In this document: positions 23,761 through 36,509 of the stretch, one piece after another
How the letters are laid out: each line of letters starts with the position of its first letter
Numbering within the stretch: position 1 is the stretch's first letter
Source of the DNA: Stomorhina lunata
Taxonomy: Eukaryota > Arthropoda > Insecta > Diptera > Rhiniidae
Assembly: GCA_933228675.1 (NCBI GenBank)
Contig: OW121742.1
Location: forward strand, 112,009,242-112,073,241
DNA: 64,000 nucleotides
Reading direction: 5' to 3'
Notes under the pieces: generated by a model
Database searches by the model: none
Seen by the model: the letters and a program-made list of their open reading frames with translations, nothing else
What the model was told of the DNA's origin: nothing
Translations under genes and position numbers: made by a program

Positions 23761-25870
23761 ATTATAAATTTGTCTGTACCTAATTCGCTTTAAAATTTTT
23801 TAAGCAATTACTTTTACATTTAATTTTATATCAAATTAAAGCCTGGTGTCTTAGGTTTACATTGGTGTATAAATTTTCTGCATTAGTTTGCATATTTAGC
23901 ATAAATCTGATATTGAAAGAAATTTCCTTTTACAAGTAATATTTGGGAAAAATCAAAAAACATTTTTGTGGAATGATTCACAATTTTTATAATTTATTTT
24001 TTTTCTACTAAATAAACAATTTGTATATTATTTTTTGGGTTTATAAAGGATTTTTCCCCGAAAATAAACAATTAAACTTTGTACACAACAATTTCATATT
24101 GAAATTTACAAGTTTTTGCTAATTTATTTTTACAACCAAATATATTGATTTGGTTTTGTGCTGCTGCTGTTCGGCGGTTGTTGGCCAATTAAAGTTTGTT
24201 TTATCCGATTTTTTTTCCAAATGTTGATTCATATTATTGGGTTCTTTTTTGTAGAGGTTTGGAACCACACAAAAAGTGTAAATGGTTGTGATTTGTTTCT
24301 AATTTAGCGAATGTCTGTTGAAAGGATTTAGTTGAAAAATGAAAAGAGAAATAAAAAAATACAATTAATTACAAAGTGTGAAGACCTCAAATTTAAAACG
24401 AAAAAAAAATCAAATATTGACAAAAGGCAATAGGTAAAAAAACCAGAAAAACCTCAACAAAGTTAAAATTGTAAAATATTTACCTGGTTTTTAAAGGAAA
24501 AAATTATAAAAAGAATTTAAATTTGTAAAAAGTTGTAATAGGTTGACTTTAAATATAAAATCCTTTTTGGGATATTAATCTTTTTTTTATGGACTCCGTC
24601 TAGAGACTTGAAAAAAAATTTACTTAAAACTTTATTATATCAAAACCTACAACATATCCAAGAAAAATGGGGGAAACACTTCTTTTAAAAGAAAATCAAA
24701 AGTTACAAATTTTCCAACTCCCCAGAGAAACTTCATAAATACCCAACTTTACTAAAAGTATTAACCAGTTGACATTTTACTACTCTCACAATATTTAAAA
24801 CTTTAACAAATATTTTGTAAAGACTTATTTTTTTACCCATAGTTTTAACATACAAAATAACTAACCTTCACTATCATCGATTTCAAATTTTAGCTATATT
24901 CTACTTATAAGATACCACTTCCCTAGATATTTGGTTTTTTGTTGAATTTTCTTTTTCCCCAAAAACAAAAACACATCTAAACTTTTAAACATAACCTTCA
25001 AAAATCTTGAGGAAAAAAGTTAAGTCAAAAAATACGAGCAGCACTTAAAAAATAGCTAAAATAAATTTTTGTAAAGAAAAATCAACGCTTGTCCTAAAAA
25101 CAACCGGAAAAAATCCCTAACCGCCAAGAGTTTGCCAGCAGACAAGAAAAATGTTGTTGTTTCAGCGGTAAAACTAGGGTACCCTACAGCAAGTATGTAT
25201 AATAGTTTGGTCTCTGCATTCAAAAATCATCCACACCTGAATCATAAGAAATATGGAAAAATTTAAAAACATGTCTGGTTACAATTGAAAATACAAAAGT
25301 TTTAATTAATTTGTGTGAAAAATCCAATATTACAAAATTTTGGTCATCAAATCGAAATTTCTAAAAAAGTGGATCTACTGAGCTTTGCCTATAACTTTGT
25401 TAAATTCCCATCTAAAAAACCTTTTCAACAATACCAAACATGCTTAAAACTTAGTTTAAACCGCTAATAAATCTTTATATTTTCGAATTTAAGATGAACT
25501 AAATTTTCCTATACTTAGGCCAAATGTAACTTTTTCCACCTAAAAAGTATGAAACAGAGTTTTTAACAGCCAAAAGCCCTAAGTCTTACCTTTTCATAAA
25601 TGTATACTTCATCTGCATAAAATTGCATATATGGCCGATATTTAGAAGCAACCGAAAAATAATTAGATGTTCAAAATTTTTCCGAAAAAAAAAATTGTTC
25701 GTGTTTAGTTCCCATTTATTTTTTTTTTTGCTAAAAAAAAACCCTTTAGCATAATACAAATAATAAATTAAAGGCCAAGGTCCAGGCTTTGCATTACAAT
25801 ATAAATCATTTGCATAAATTTAAATATTCAGATTAAAACTAATAATGATGACTTAAAACTATAACTAATA
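23761..25870. other. AT-rich intergenic DNA with three octamer-repeat copies
   Basis: No gene is recognised. Copies of the ~200-bp repeat have cores near 23879, 25609 and 25808. The last two are 199 bp apart, matching the usual spacing. The rest is A/T-rich sequence without visible structure. Confidence 0.5.
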
Positions 25871-28540
25871 ATATTTCTAAAAAACAGTTCGCGATAAGAA
25901 GACATTTCTATAGAAAAAATAAAAATATGAAGATATCTCTATAGAAAACCTGACAATAGAAAGACATTTCTATAGAAAAGTAGACCATAGGAAGACATTT
26001 TTATAAAGAAAAGTTCCATTTCTATAGAAAACAAAAGTTTACGGTAGGAACACATTTCTATAGAAATATTTATGAGAGGAAGACTTTTCTAAAATAAAGT
26101 TGACGATAGGAAGACTTTTCTAAAGAAAAGTTGACGATAGAAAGACTTTTCTAAGGAAAAGTTGACGAAAGGAAGACTTTTTTAAAGAAAGTTGACGATA
26201 GACTTACTTTTCTAAAGAATAGTTGACGACAGGAGGACTTTTCTAAAGAAAAGTTGACGACAGGAGGACTTTTCTAAAGAAAAGTTGACGACAGGAGGAC
26301 TTTTCTAAAGAAAAGTTGACGACAGGAGGTCTTTTCTAAAGAAAAGTTGACGACAGGAGGACTTTTCTAAAGAAAAGTTGACGACAGGAAGACTTTTCTA
26401 AAGAAAAGTTGACGACAGGAAGACTTTTCTAAAGAAAAGTTGACGACAGGAAGACTTTTCTATAGAAAAGTTGACGATAGGAAGACTTTTCTAAAGAAAA
26501 GTTGACGACAGGAACCTTTTCTAAAGAAAAGATGATGACAGGAAGACTTTTCTAAAGAGAAGTTGACGACAGGAAGAATTTTCTAAAGAAAAGTTGACGA
26601 CAGGAAGACTTTTCTAAAGAAAATTTGACGACAGGAAGACTTTTCTAAAGAAAAGTTGACGACAGGAAGACTTTTCTAAAGAAAAGTTGACGACAGGAAG
26701 ACTTTTCTAAAGAAAAGTTGACGACAGAAAGACTTTTCTAAAGAAAAGTTGACGACAGGAAGACTTTTCTAAAGAAAAGTTGACGATAGGAAGACTTTTC
26801 TAAAGAGAAGTTGACGACAGGAAGAATTTTCTAAAGAAAAGTTGACGACAGGAAGACTTTTCTAAAGGAAATTTGACGACAGGAAGACTTTTCTAAAGAA
26901 AAGTTGACGACAGGAAGACTTTTCCAAAGAAAAGTTGACGACAGGAAGACTTTTCTAAAGAAAAGTTGACGACAGAAAGACTTTTCTAAAGAAAAGTTGA
27001 CGACAGGAAGACTTTTCTAAAGAAAAGTTGATGACAGGAAGACTTTTCTAAAGAAAAGTTGACGACAGGAAGACTTTTCTAAAGAAAAGTTGACGACAGG
27101 AAGACTTTTCTAAAGAAAAGTTGACGACAGGAAGACTTTTCTAAAGAAAAGTTGACGACAGGAAGACTTTTCTAAAGAAAAGTTGACGACAGGAAGACTT
27201 TTCTAAAGAAAAGTTGACGACAGGAAGACTTTTCTAAAGAAAAGTTGACGACAGGAAGACTTTTCTAAAGAAAAGTTGACGACAGGAAGACTTTTCTAAA
27301 GAAAAGTTGACGATAGGAAGACTTTTCTAAAGAAAAGTTGACGACAGGAAGACTTTTCTAAAGAAAAGTTGACGACAGGAAGACTTTTCTAAAGAAAAGT
27401 TGACGACAGGAAGACTTTTCTAAAGAAAAGTTGACGACAGGAAGACTTTTCTAAAGAAAAGTTGACGACAGGAAGACTTTTCTAAAGAAAAGTTGACGAC
27501 AGGAAGACTTTTCTAAAGAAAAGTTGACGACAGGAAGACTTTTCTAAAGAAAAGTTGACGACAGGAAGACTTTTCTAAAGAAAAGTTGACGACAGGAAGA
27601 CTTTTCTAAAGAAAAGTTGACGACAGGAAGACTTTTCTAAAGAAAAGTTGACGACAGGAAGACTTTTCTAAAGAAAAGTTGACGACAGGAAGACTTTTCT
27701 AAAGAAAAGTTGACGACAGGAAGACTTTTCTAAAGAAAAGTTGACGATAGAAAGTTTCTTCTATAGAAAAGTTGCCGATAGGAAGTTTTTTCTATAGAAA
27801 AGTTGACGATAGGAAGTTATTTCTATAGAAAAGTTGACGATAGGATGTTTTTTCTACAGAAAAGTGAAGGAGAGGAAATTTTTTCTATAGAAAAGTTTAT
27901 AATAGATAGTTTTTTCTATAGAAAAATTGACGATAGGAAGTTTTTTCTATAGAAAAGTTGACGATAGGAAGATTTTTCTATAAAAAAAGTTGACGATAGG
28001 AAGTTTTTTATATAGAAAAGTTGATAGGAAGTTTTTCTATAGAAAAGTTGACGATAGGAAGTTTTTTCTATAAAAAAGTTGACGATAGGAAGTTTTGTCT
28101 ATGGAAAAGTTGACGATAGGAAGATTTTCTATAGAAAAGTTGACGATAGGAAGTTTTTTTATAGAAATTTGACGATAGGAAGTTTTTTCTATAGAAAAGT
28201 TGACGATAGGAAGTTTTTTCTATAGAAAAGTTGACGATAGGAAGTTTTTTCTATAGAATAGTTGACGATAGGAAGTTTTTTCTATAGAAAAGTTAACAAT
28301 AGGAAGTTTTTTCTAAAAAAAAAGTTGACAATAGGAAGTTTTTTGTATAGAAATGTTGACGATAGGAAGTTTTTTCTATAGAAATGTTGACGATAGGAAG
28401 TTTCTTCTTTAGAAAAGTTGACGATATGACTTTTTTTATGGAAAAGTGGTTCCTAAAAAATGTTGATATTAAAAAGAATTTTATATTGTAAAGTTGACGT
28501 TGGGAAAAGTTTTCTATATAAATAGAAAAGTGGACTCTAG
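25871..28540 (+). repeat. Satellite B block B2 (31 bp), forward orientation, three subfamilies
   Basis: Decayed units run from 25871 to about 26090. A long run of a distinct subfamily follows to about 27740, with CTTTTCTAAAGAAAAG in place of the TATA-centred palindrome and GACGACAGGAAG in place of GACGATAGGAAG. From 27740 to 28510 the GAAGTTTTTTCTATAG subfamily takes over, as at the end of B1. The same order of subfamilies in B1 and B2 suggests duplication of whole blocks. Confidence 0.95.
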
Positions 28541-29609
28541 CATAAGATGAGTTTGGGATGCTGTTTAGTGTATAGTTTATGTAGTGTATTTGAAATTCGT
28601 CTTAGAAGCTTTTGAATCTTTGGTTTTTGCCAAAGCCCTTTACTGAAATTCACATTGACATTTGTTGATAAAACTTACACATTTCAGTGAAAGGGAAAAA
28701 ATTCCCTTTACTAACTTAATTTATAGTTCGAAAAATATATGAAAAGTTTTTTCTTTATTGCTACATCATACATCTATTATTTAAATACTCAAAGGTATTC
28801 TTTAGAACTTTTCTAATAATTTCTTTTGAATCACTTCATTTACAGGATATTAAACCCAAAGGAGTTTTCTTGGACATTCTTCAGGTTCATACGTTTATTT
28901 ATTACATATTGGACAGAAATTTTTAGCTTTCAATGATTTCATATTAAGTTTTGTTTGGGAAAGTTTAACAATACCGATTTGATTTCGAAAAAATGTAAAA
29001 CTTTGGGAAATTTTTTTCAGGATAAGAAGAAGTTGACATCTAGAACATATTAAAGCATATAATTAATTTGATTTGGATATTTCAAGAGATAAGAAGCTAT
29101 TATACCTATTGGTTATAAAGGGAATCAAATTTTGATACTGGGATAAATCTCTAATTTAAAAATTTTCTAAGTGAAACTATTTTTTTTTGTTATCCAGATG
29201 TTGGTATTATCTTAACTTCTATCATCATTTTCTTAAAATATTTTTTTCCGCTAAAAATTCTTCTTAATTGTAATTACCAGCACTTAATATTTTTGTATAA
29301 TTATCTCCATATGTTGTCCCTCGGAATTCCCCTGTTTATATTTACTTTGGATTTTCACTTGTTTTTCTTAAATAATATTGTTTTTTTTTCATTTTCATTT
29401 TTTCTTTTTATTTCATCTTATTTTAATGTTTTATCTCGTTGTATTGTGTTTTATTTCAAAATGTATCTCCTAGAGAAAAACGAATCTCTATTACATCGAA
29501 AATGAAGGAAAACAAGAAATGACAGAAAAACAACATTTTTGCTCATTACAAATGAACATGACAGCTTTTGTTGTTTCTATTCCTTGATAACCAATGTAAT
29601 TGTGGACAG
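28541..29609. other. AT-rich intergenic DNA, nothing recognised
   Basis: There are no supported genes or arrays. The 70-codon frame at 29293-29505 is Phe/Leu/Ser-rich and AT-driven, with no recognisable family. Confidence 0.5.
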
Positions 29610-31960
29610 TGGGGCAAAAGAGCAAAATGTATGATTTTGTATATTTTATTTAGAAATGTCTTACCATCGTCAACTTTTCTATAGAAAAGTCTTACCATCG
29701 TCAACTTTTCTATAGAAAAGTCTTACTATCGTCAACTTTTCTATAGAAAAGTCTTATTATCGTCAACTTTTCTATAGAAAAGTCTTACTATCGACAACTT
29801 TTCTATAGAAAAGTCTTACTATCGTCAACTTTTCTATAGAAAAGTCTTACTATCGTCAACTTTTCTATAGAAAAGTCTTACTGTCGTCAACTTTTCTATA
29901 GAAAAGTCTTACTGTCGTCAACTTTTCTATAGAAAAGTCTTACTATCGTCAACTTTTCTATAGAAAAGTCTTACTATCGTCAACTTTTCTATAGAAAAGT
30001 CTTACTATCGTCAACTTTTCTATAGAAAAGTCTTACTATCGTCAACTTTTCTATAGAAAAGTCTTACTATCGTCAACTTTTCTATAGAAAAGTCTTACTA
30101 TCGTCAACTTTTCTATAGAAAAGTCTTACTATCGTCAACTTTTCTATAGAAAAGTCTTACTATCGTCAACTTTTCTATAGAAAAGTCTTACTATCGTCAA
30201 CTTTTCTATAGAAAAGTCTTACTATCGTCAACTTTTCTATAGAAAAGTCTTACTATCGTCAACTTTTCTATAGAAAAGTCTTACTATCGTCAACTTTTCT
30301 ATAGAAGTCTTACTATCGTCAACTTTTCTATAGAAAAGTCTTACTATCGTCAACTTTTCTATAGAAAAGTCTTACTATCGTCAACTTTTCTATAGAAAAG
30401 TCTTACTATCGTCAACTTTTCTATAGAAAAGTCTTACTATCGTCAACTTTTCTATAGAAAAGTCTTACTATCGTCAACTTTACTATAGAAAAGTCTAACT
30501 ATCGTCAACTTTTCTATAGAAAAGTCTAACTATCGTCAACTTTTCTATAGAAAAATCTTACTATCGTCAACTTTTCTATAGAAAAGTCTTACTATCGTCA
30601 ACTTTTCTATAGAAAAGTCTTACTATCGTCAACTTTTCTATAGAAAAGTCTTACTATCGTCAACTTTTCTATAGAAAAGTCTTACTATCGTCAACTTTTC
30701 TATAGAAAAGTCTTACTATCGTCAACTTTTCTATAGAAAAGTCTTACTATCGTCAACTTATCTATAGAAAAGTCTTACTATCGTTAACTTTTCTATAGAA
30801 AAATCTTACTATCGTCAACTTTTCTATAGAAAAGCCATACTATCGTCAACTTTTCTATAGAAAAGCCTTACTATCGTCAACTTTTCTATAGAAAAGTCTT
30901 ACTATCGTCAACTTTTCTATAGAAAAGTCTTACTATCGTCAACTTATCTATAGAAAAGTCTTACTAAAGTTAACTTTTCTATAGAAAAGTCTTACTATCG
31001 TCAACTTTTCTATAGAAAAGTCTTACTATCGTCAACTTTTCTATAGAAAAGTCTAACTATCGTCAACTTTTCTATAGAAAAATCTTACTATCGTCAACTT
31101 TTCTATAGAAAAGTCTTACTATCGTCAACTTTTCTATAGAAAAGTCTTACTATCGTCAACTTTTCTATAGAAAAGTCTTACTATCGTCAACTTTTCTATA
31201 GAAAAGTCTTAGTATCGTCAACTTTTCAATAGAAATGTATTTAATTGGCCAACTTTTAAATAGAAATGCCTCCCTTTGGTCACTTTTCTATAGAAATATC
31301 TTTCTTTGGTCAACTTTTCTGCAGGAATGTCTTCCTTTGGTCAACTTTTCTATAGAAATGTCTTTCTTTGGTCAACTTTTTTATAAAAATGTCTTCCTTT
31401 GGTTAACGTTTCTATAGAAATGTCTTCCTTTGGTCAACTTTTCTATAGACAAGACTTCCTTTCGTCAACTTTTCTTTAGAAATATCTTCCTTTGGTCAAC
31501 TTTTTTAAAGAAATGTCTTACTGTTGTCAACTTTTCTATAGAAATGTTTTCCGTTGGTAACCTTTTTTTTAAGAAATGACTTCCGTTGGTCAACTTTTCT
31601 ATAGAAATGTCTTGATTTAGTCAACTTTTCTATGGTAAAGTCTTCCTTTGGTCAACTTTTTTATAGAAATGTCTTCCTTTTGTCAACCTTTTTAAAGAAA
31701 TATCTTGCTTTGATCAACTTTTCAATAGAAATGTCTTTCATTGGCCAACTTTTAATTAGAAATGTCTTCCTTTGGTCAACTTTTCTATAGAAATGTCTTC
31801 CTTTGGTCAACTTTTCTATAAAAATGTCTTCATTTGGTCAACTTTTCTATAGAAATGTCTTCGTTTGGTCACCTTTTTTTATAGAAATGTCTTCCTTGGG
31901 TCAACTTTTCTATCGAAATGTCTTTCTTTGGTCTCCCTTTAGTTTCTGCTGCCCCACTGT
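29610..31960. mobile_element. Candidate TIR-bounded element composed of satellite B
   Basis: GGACAGTGGGGCA at 29610-29622 and its exact inverse TGCCCCACTGTCC at 31948-31960 flank satellite B block B3, 18-30 bp outside the array on each side. Thirteen perfect inverted bases, unusually GC-rich for this DNA, so close to both ends suggest a non-autonomous DNA transposon filled by tandem repeats. No clear target duplication is visible, and other satellite B blocks do not show these ends. Confidence 0.45.
29650..31935 (-). repeat. Satellite B block B3 (31 bp), reverse orientation
   Basis: On the plus strand the units read CTTACTATCGTCAAC and then the palindromic part. The subfamily has CTTAC where B1 has CTTCC. 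About 50 homogeneous units run to 31220. More diverged units of a CTTCCTTTGGTCAAC type (AAATG instead of AAAAG after the palindrome centre) run to 31935. One unit near 30300 has lost 3 bases of the palindrome. Confidence 0.95.
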
Positions 31961-33010
31961 CCTGCACTTGTACTAATAGTTGTAGCTTATATTATTTTTT
32001 GTGGCCAAAAAACTACATGAAAACTACAAGTTAAAAAAAATAAAATATCTTGTTCTTATAAATGTTTTTTTGTAGTTGTGGTGTTGTGTTATTTTTAGTT
32101 TTTCTTTTTGTACTATTTTCAGAATAACATAAGGAAAAAAACAGAATTACTAGAATATAAATAGTAAAACTCCCACAACATAAACTAATTAAAGTGTACG
32201 ACTACTCGAAGGAATTCCCAAAACTATCAAAAGGAAAATGAAAAGGGTTGATAGGAACAGGGGAGCGTTTGCTTTTAAAAAAAGAAAATGTTAAAATGCT
32301 TAGGAGAATTTTTGGGTATTGAATTAAGTAAAGCATACATTAGGGGGTATTAATTTAAGATTTAAGTACTGTTAGACTTTAGGGCGTTTAATTTAGCCTG
32401 AGTATGGATAATGCAAGCTACAGCTCTTTGAAGGCTTGCATAATTCGAAAGGTGCTTCAGTTTATAGCTGTTATAGCCTTTTAAAATCCCTACTGGTCCC
32501 TTTAATCTCAATTTTTTTCCCATCCTCAACATCATTTTCTATCCCGCTAAACATTAAACTATTTTTAAATGATTTGTTTTTCTTTTCGAATGAAAATGAA
32601 TTAAAAACCACCAAAATATCATTCTTTTGAAACATTTTATTTGTTTTCTCTAGTTATTTTTTTTTCTTTTTGGAAGTTTTCTGCCATGAAGAGTTTTTGA
32701 TTTCGCGCTTCATGTACCAAAAACAACAGTATCGAAAAATAGACCAAATGTTCAGTTTGTTTTATATCTAGTTCCTTTGGTTTCTATTTAATAGAGTTTT
32801 TTTTTTGCAATTTCGAAATAAAACAAAATTAAAATACATTCATTCATTCACATACAGAAAATGCGATAAAATAAATTTTAATTGGATAAATGTAAAAGTA
32901 GAAATGATATCCGGTAATAGATACCAGCATCTACTTAGAGATGATATAAACTCATTTACAATAACATTTACTTAACAAAAATAACAATTTTTTTAACAAT
33001 AAGATATTGT
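31961..33010. other. AT-rich intergenic DNA, nothing recognised
   Basis: There is no supported gene. The frame at 32436-32630 is short and AT-driven, with no recognisable family. Confidence 0.5.
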
Positions 33011-33678
33011 TGACGATTTCTACAAAAAATATCACAATCACAAGTCATTTCTAAACAAAAGTTGACGACGGAAAGACATTTTTATAAAACTCTACTATAG
33101 GAAGACATTTTTATAGAAAAGTTGACGATAGAAAGACATTTCTATAGAAAAGTTGACAATAGGAAGACTTTACTATAGAAAAGTTGACGATAGGAAGACT
33201 TTTCTATAGAAAGGTTGACGATAGGAAGACTTTACTATAGAAAAGTTGACAATAGGAAGACTATACTATAGAAAAGTTGACGATAGGAAGACTTTACAAT
33301 AAAAAAGTTGACAATTGGAAGACTTAACTATAGAAAAGTTGACGATAGAAAGACTTTACTATAGAAAAGTTAACGACAGGAAGACTTAACTATAGAAAAG
33401 TAGACGATAGAAAGACTTTACTATAGAAAAGTTGACGATAGCAAGACTTTACTATAGAAAAGTTGACGATAGGAAGACTTTACAATGGGACAATGGGAAG
33501 ACATTTCTACAGAAAAGTTGACGATAGGAAGACTTTACTATAGAAAAGTTGACGATAGAAAGAACAAACTATAGAAATGTGACGATAGGAAGACTTTACT
33601 ATAAAAAAGTTGACGATAAGAAGAATTTACTATAGAAAAGTTGACGATAGGAAGACTTTACAATAGAAAAGTTGACAA
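33011..33678 (+). repeat. Satellite B block B4, left of the CACTA-like transposon
   Basis: These are diverged forward units with mixed variants (ACTTTACTATAG, GACAATAGG, GACGACAGG). The variant order at 33312-33480 is nearly the same as at 36670-36840 on the other side of the transposon, showing a local higher-order duplication. The block ends with target word CAA (33676-33678). Confidence 0.92.
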
Positions 33679-33830
33679 CACTAGAGAACAGTTTTTTGAC
33701 CAAACGCATTTGACACCTAATCTATATGTAAAATTGTCCGCTGAATCCAAATATGAAGTCAGAATGGTCAAAAGTAGAACAGTTTTCGAGATATTGCAAA
33801 ATAACCGTTTTTTGTGTTTTTAAAAAAGAT
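33679..33830. repeat. Left terminal inverted repeat of the transposon
   Basis: The outer 19 bases (CACTAGAGAACAG...) match the other tip only at CACTA and differ by indels. The part from GACCAAA (33698) inward, including GGTCAAAAGTAGAACAG, is strongly conserved with the other end. That part may be the transposase binding region (inference). Confidence 0.85.
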
Positions 33831-34293
33831 GAAGGCACTTAAAATAAAATATTTTCAAAAATGTCCGTCGGTTCGGACATTTCTTACTTTCCAATGAAAT
33901 ACAATAAAATTACTAAAATAACCATTGGTTGTTTGTTAAGATCGGTCATGAAATGACAGAGTAATAGTGGAAAAAACTTCAGATTCCATGAAAAATTTGT
34001 TAATTTTTAGCAATTTCGCCCTTTTCAATCAATCTCTTTTAAACCGAACAATTAAAAATTTGTATGTATTTTTACATAGCGTATTAGTATATTAAGTGGG
34101 AATATTTTGCGTCCAACATAATCCAGATTGGTACAGAAGTGACAAAGCTACAGAAGATTAAGTGAATTTAGCCACTTTTCGCTATTTTTAAATCAAGTGC
34201 CCAAAGGAAAAACAAACATTTTAAATATTAAAAAATTTTAATTTTGGGAAAAAAAGAAATTAAGAAAGCGTGAAATTTGTTAACAAGAACGAA

Positions 34294-36096
34294 ATGCGTA
34301 AGGCAAAACGGGCATTTATTTGCAAGAACAATCCAAACAAGTTTTGCTATGCTTGTGGAGTGTACAGTTTTGCACAGCCGTCAAATTTTTCAAACCAATT
34401 GCAAAAAGCATTTCGGATGTATTTCAAAGTCAATACGGAAAACATATTGAAATCTTGGACCCCGAATACTTTGTGTAATTCATGCAAAACTCGTTTAACT
34501 ATGTGGATGTCGGGTGCAGAGTGAGTATGCGTTTTTTAATTTTGTTCTTAGAAAATATGTCTTCAGAATCTTAAGCTAATTTACTATACTGTAGTCGGTA
34601 TATGCCATTTGATGTTCCCGCCATTTGGCATGAACCCAAAAACCACGAAATCGACTGTTATTTTTGCTTAGCCAATGTAAAGCAAAATGGACGTCATAAG
34701 TCTGTTGAATATGCAGATGTTAACTCCTTTATAAAACCAATTCCTCATATGCCTGAAGCTCAATATCCCCTTTGTCCAAAGCGGAAGCATGACTCCGATT
34801 CATATGATTCAAGTGACGACAGTGACTTAATTGAAAATAAGGAAACAGTAATGCCCCTCACACAAGCTGAACTCAATGACTGGGTTAGAGATTTGGAGTT
34901 ACCGAAGAAAAAGGCAGAGTTGGTAGCATCAAGAATGAAAGAACGTGGCTTTGTGACACCTGACGTGAGAATTTCGCATTACAGGAGCCGACATGAAAGT
35001 TTTTCTAGTTACTTTTCGAAAAAAGATGGTATTTGCTATTGCCATGATATTAATGGCTTGTTCAGTCAATTCGGGGAGACACACAATCCAGACGATTGGC
35101 GATTATTTATTGACAGCAGCAAGTTAAGCTTAAAAGCTGTTCTGTTACACAAAGGTAATAAAAAGCCTTCAGTTCCAGTGGCACATGCTGTAAAGGTAAA
35201 AGAATCTTATGAGTCCATATCTCAAATGCTCGATCTTGTAAATTATGAAGTCCATAACTGGAAAATCTGTGCCGATTTAAAAGTTGTTGCCATGGTGACT
35301 GGTTTGCAACAAGGGTACACAAAATATTGTTGTTTTTTGTGCAAATGGGATAGCCGAGCGCATCAGGAACACTATTCCCGAAAAGATTGGCCGGATAGAA
35401 CAAATTTTACGCTTGGTCAAGACAATGTCAAATATAAAGCTCTCGTGAAAAAGGAAAAAATTATTTTGCCACCGTTACATATAAAACTTGGCTTAATCAA
35501 AAATTTTGTAAAAGCTTTGGTAAAAAGAGGAAACAGTGTCGCATTTAAATACCTGAAAACCGTTTTTCCCAACTTGTCAGATGCCAAAATTAAAGAAGGG
35601 ATTTTTGTGGGACCACAAATTACAAAGCTACTCAAGGATTCAAAATTTGATTCGATTTTGTCTGAAGATGAGTTAAAGGCATGGAGATCATTTGGTTTGG
35701 TTGTATCAGGCTTTTTGGGCAATTTCAGGGATCCAAACTATGAAGACATCATTCGTGATTTGTTAAAAAACTATGAGAAAATTGGTAGGTTTTTAAATCG
35801 TTTTTTCATTGAAGAATTTTACTTAACACTCATTTTTATATCTTACTTAAAAAGGAGTTAATATGTCTTTAAAAATACACCTTCTGCATTCGCACTTAAA
35901 TTTCTTCCCAAATAACCTCGGCGATGAAAGTGACGAACATGGTGAGCGTTTTCACCAACAAATACAAGAAATGGAACGTCGATACCAAGGGGTGTATGAT
36001 GAGGTGATGCTGGGCGACTATTGTTGGTTCCTTGTGCGAGAGGCAGAAAATAATTACAATAGGCAAAGCAATTCAACAGTTCTAAGTCATTTTTAA
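34294..36096 (+). CDS. DDE-type transposase, three exons, predicted 552 residues
   Basis: The likely product is the transposase of the surrounding element. Exons are 34294-34520, 34595-35784 and 35855-36096. The introns (74 and 70 bp) have GT-AG ends (GTGAGT and GTAGGT donors) and the frame is kept across both. The start is the first in-frame ATG (MRKAKRAFICKNN). The N-terminus has a Cys-pair pattern (CYAC at 18-21, CNSC at 61-64, CYFC at 97-100) that suggests zinc binding. Candidate catalytic residues are D249 (LFIDSSKLSLK), D303 (ICADLKVV) and E500 or E503 (SDEHGERFHQ), with CCFLCKWDSR between the second D and the E. I recognise this as a family common in arthropod and cnidarian genomes and usually left uncharacterised, but I cannot name its superfamily. 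The triad is my inference. No stop or frameshift interrupts it. The introns are predicted, not observed. Confidence 0.85.
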
Positions 36097-36509
36097 TATT
36101 TATTATTAATAATGCAATTTATACCTACATGCATTTTTTTAATTTTATAAAAATCTAAAAATGGGATAATTTAATTAATCTTCTACAACTCTGTGATTTT
36201 TGCACCGATCTGATTCTTATTGGACCCGTAATATTTGTATTGAAATAAATTAATCTCGTAAGTGATGAAACTAAAGAAAAAGTTATTGTTTGGTTTAAAA
36301 AAAAGAAGTTGAAAACAGCAAAATTTCAAAAAATCATTAAAATTTTCGTGAAGTTCAAGCTTTGGTCAACTGTAAAACTCTAAATTCTTATCCAATTTTT
36401 GCAAGCGTCCCGTGATTGTTTTGATAATTTTATTGTCTTTCAACGGCAAAAAAGACTTTCAAAATCCGCCAAGCTGTTTTGAAGGTACGTTCACTATAGT
36501 GACATAACC

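Noticed and set aside
35107..36076. Minus-strand ORFs inside the CACTA-like transposon
   Set aside because: Antisense shadows of the transposase exons.
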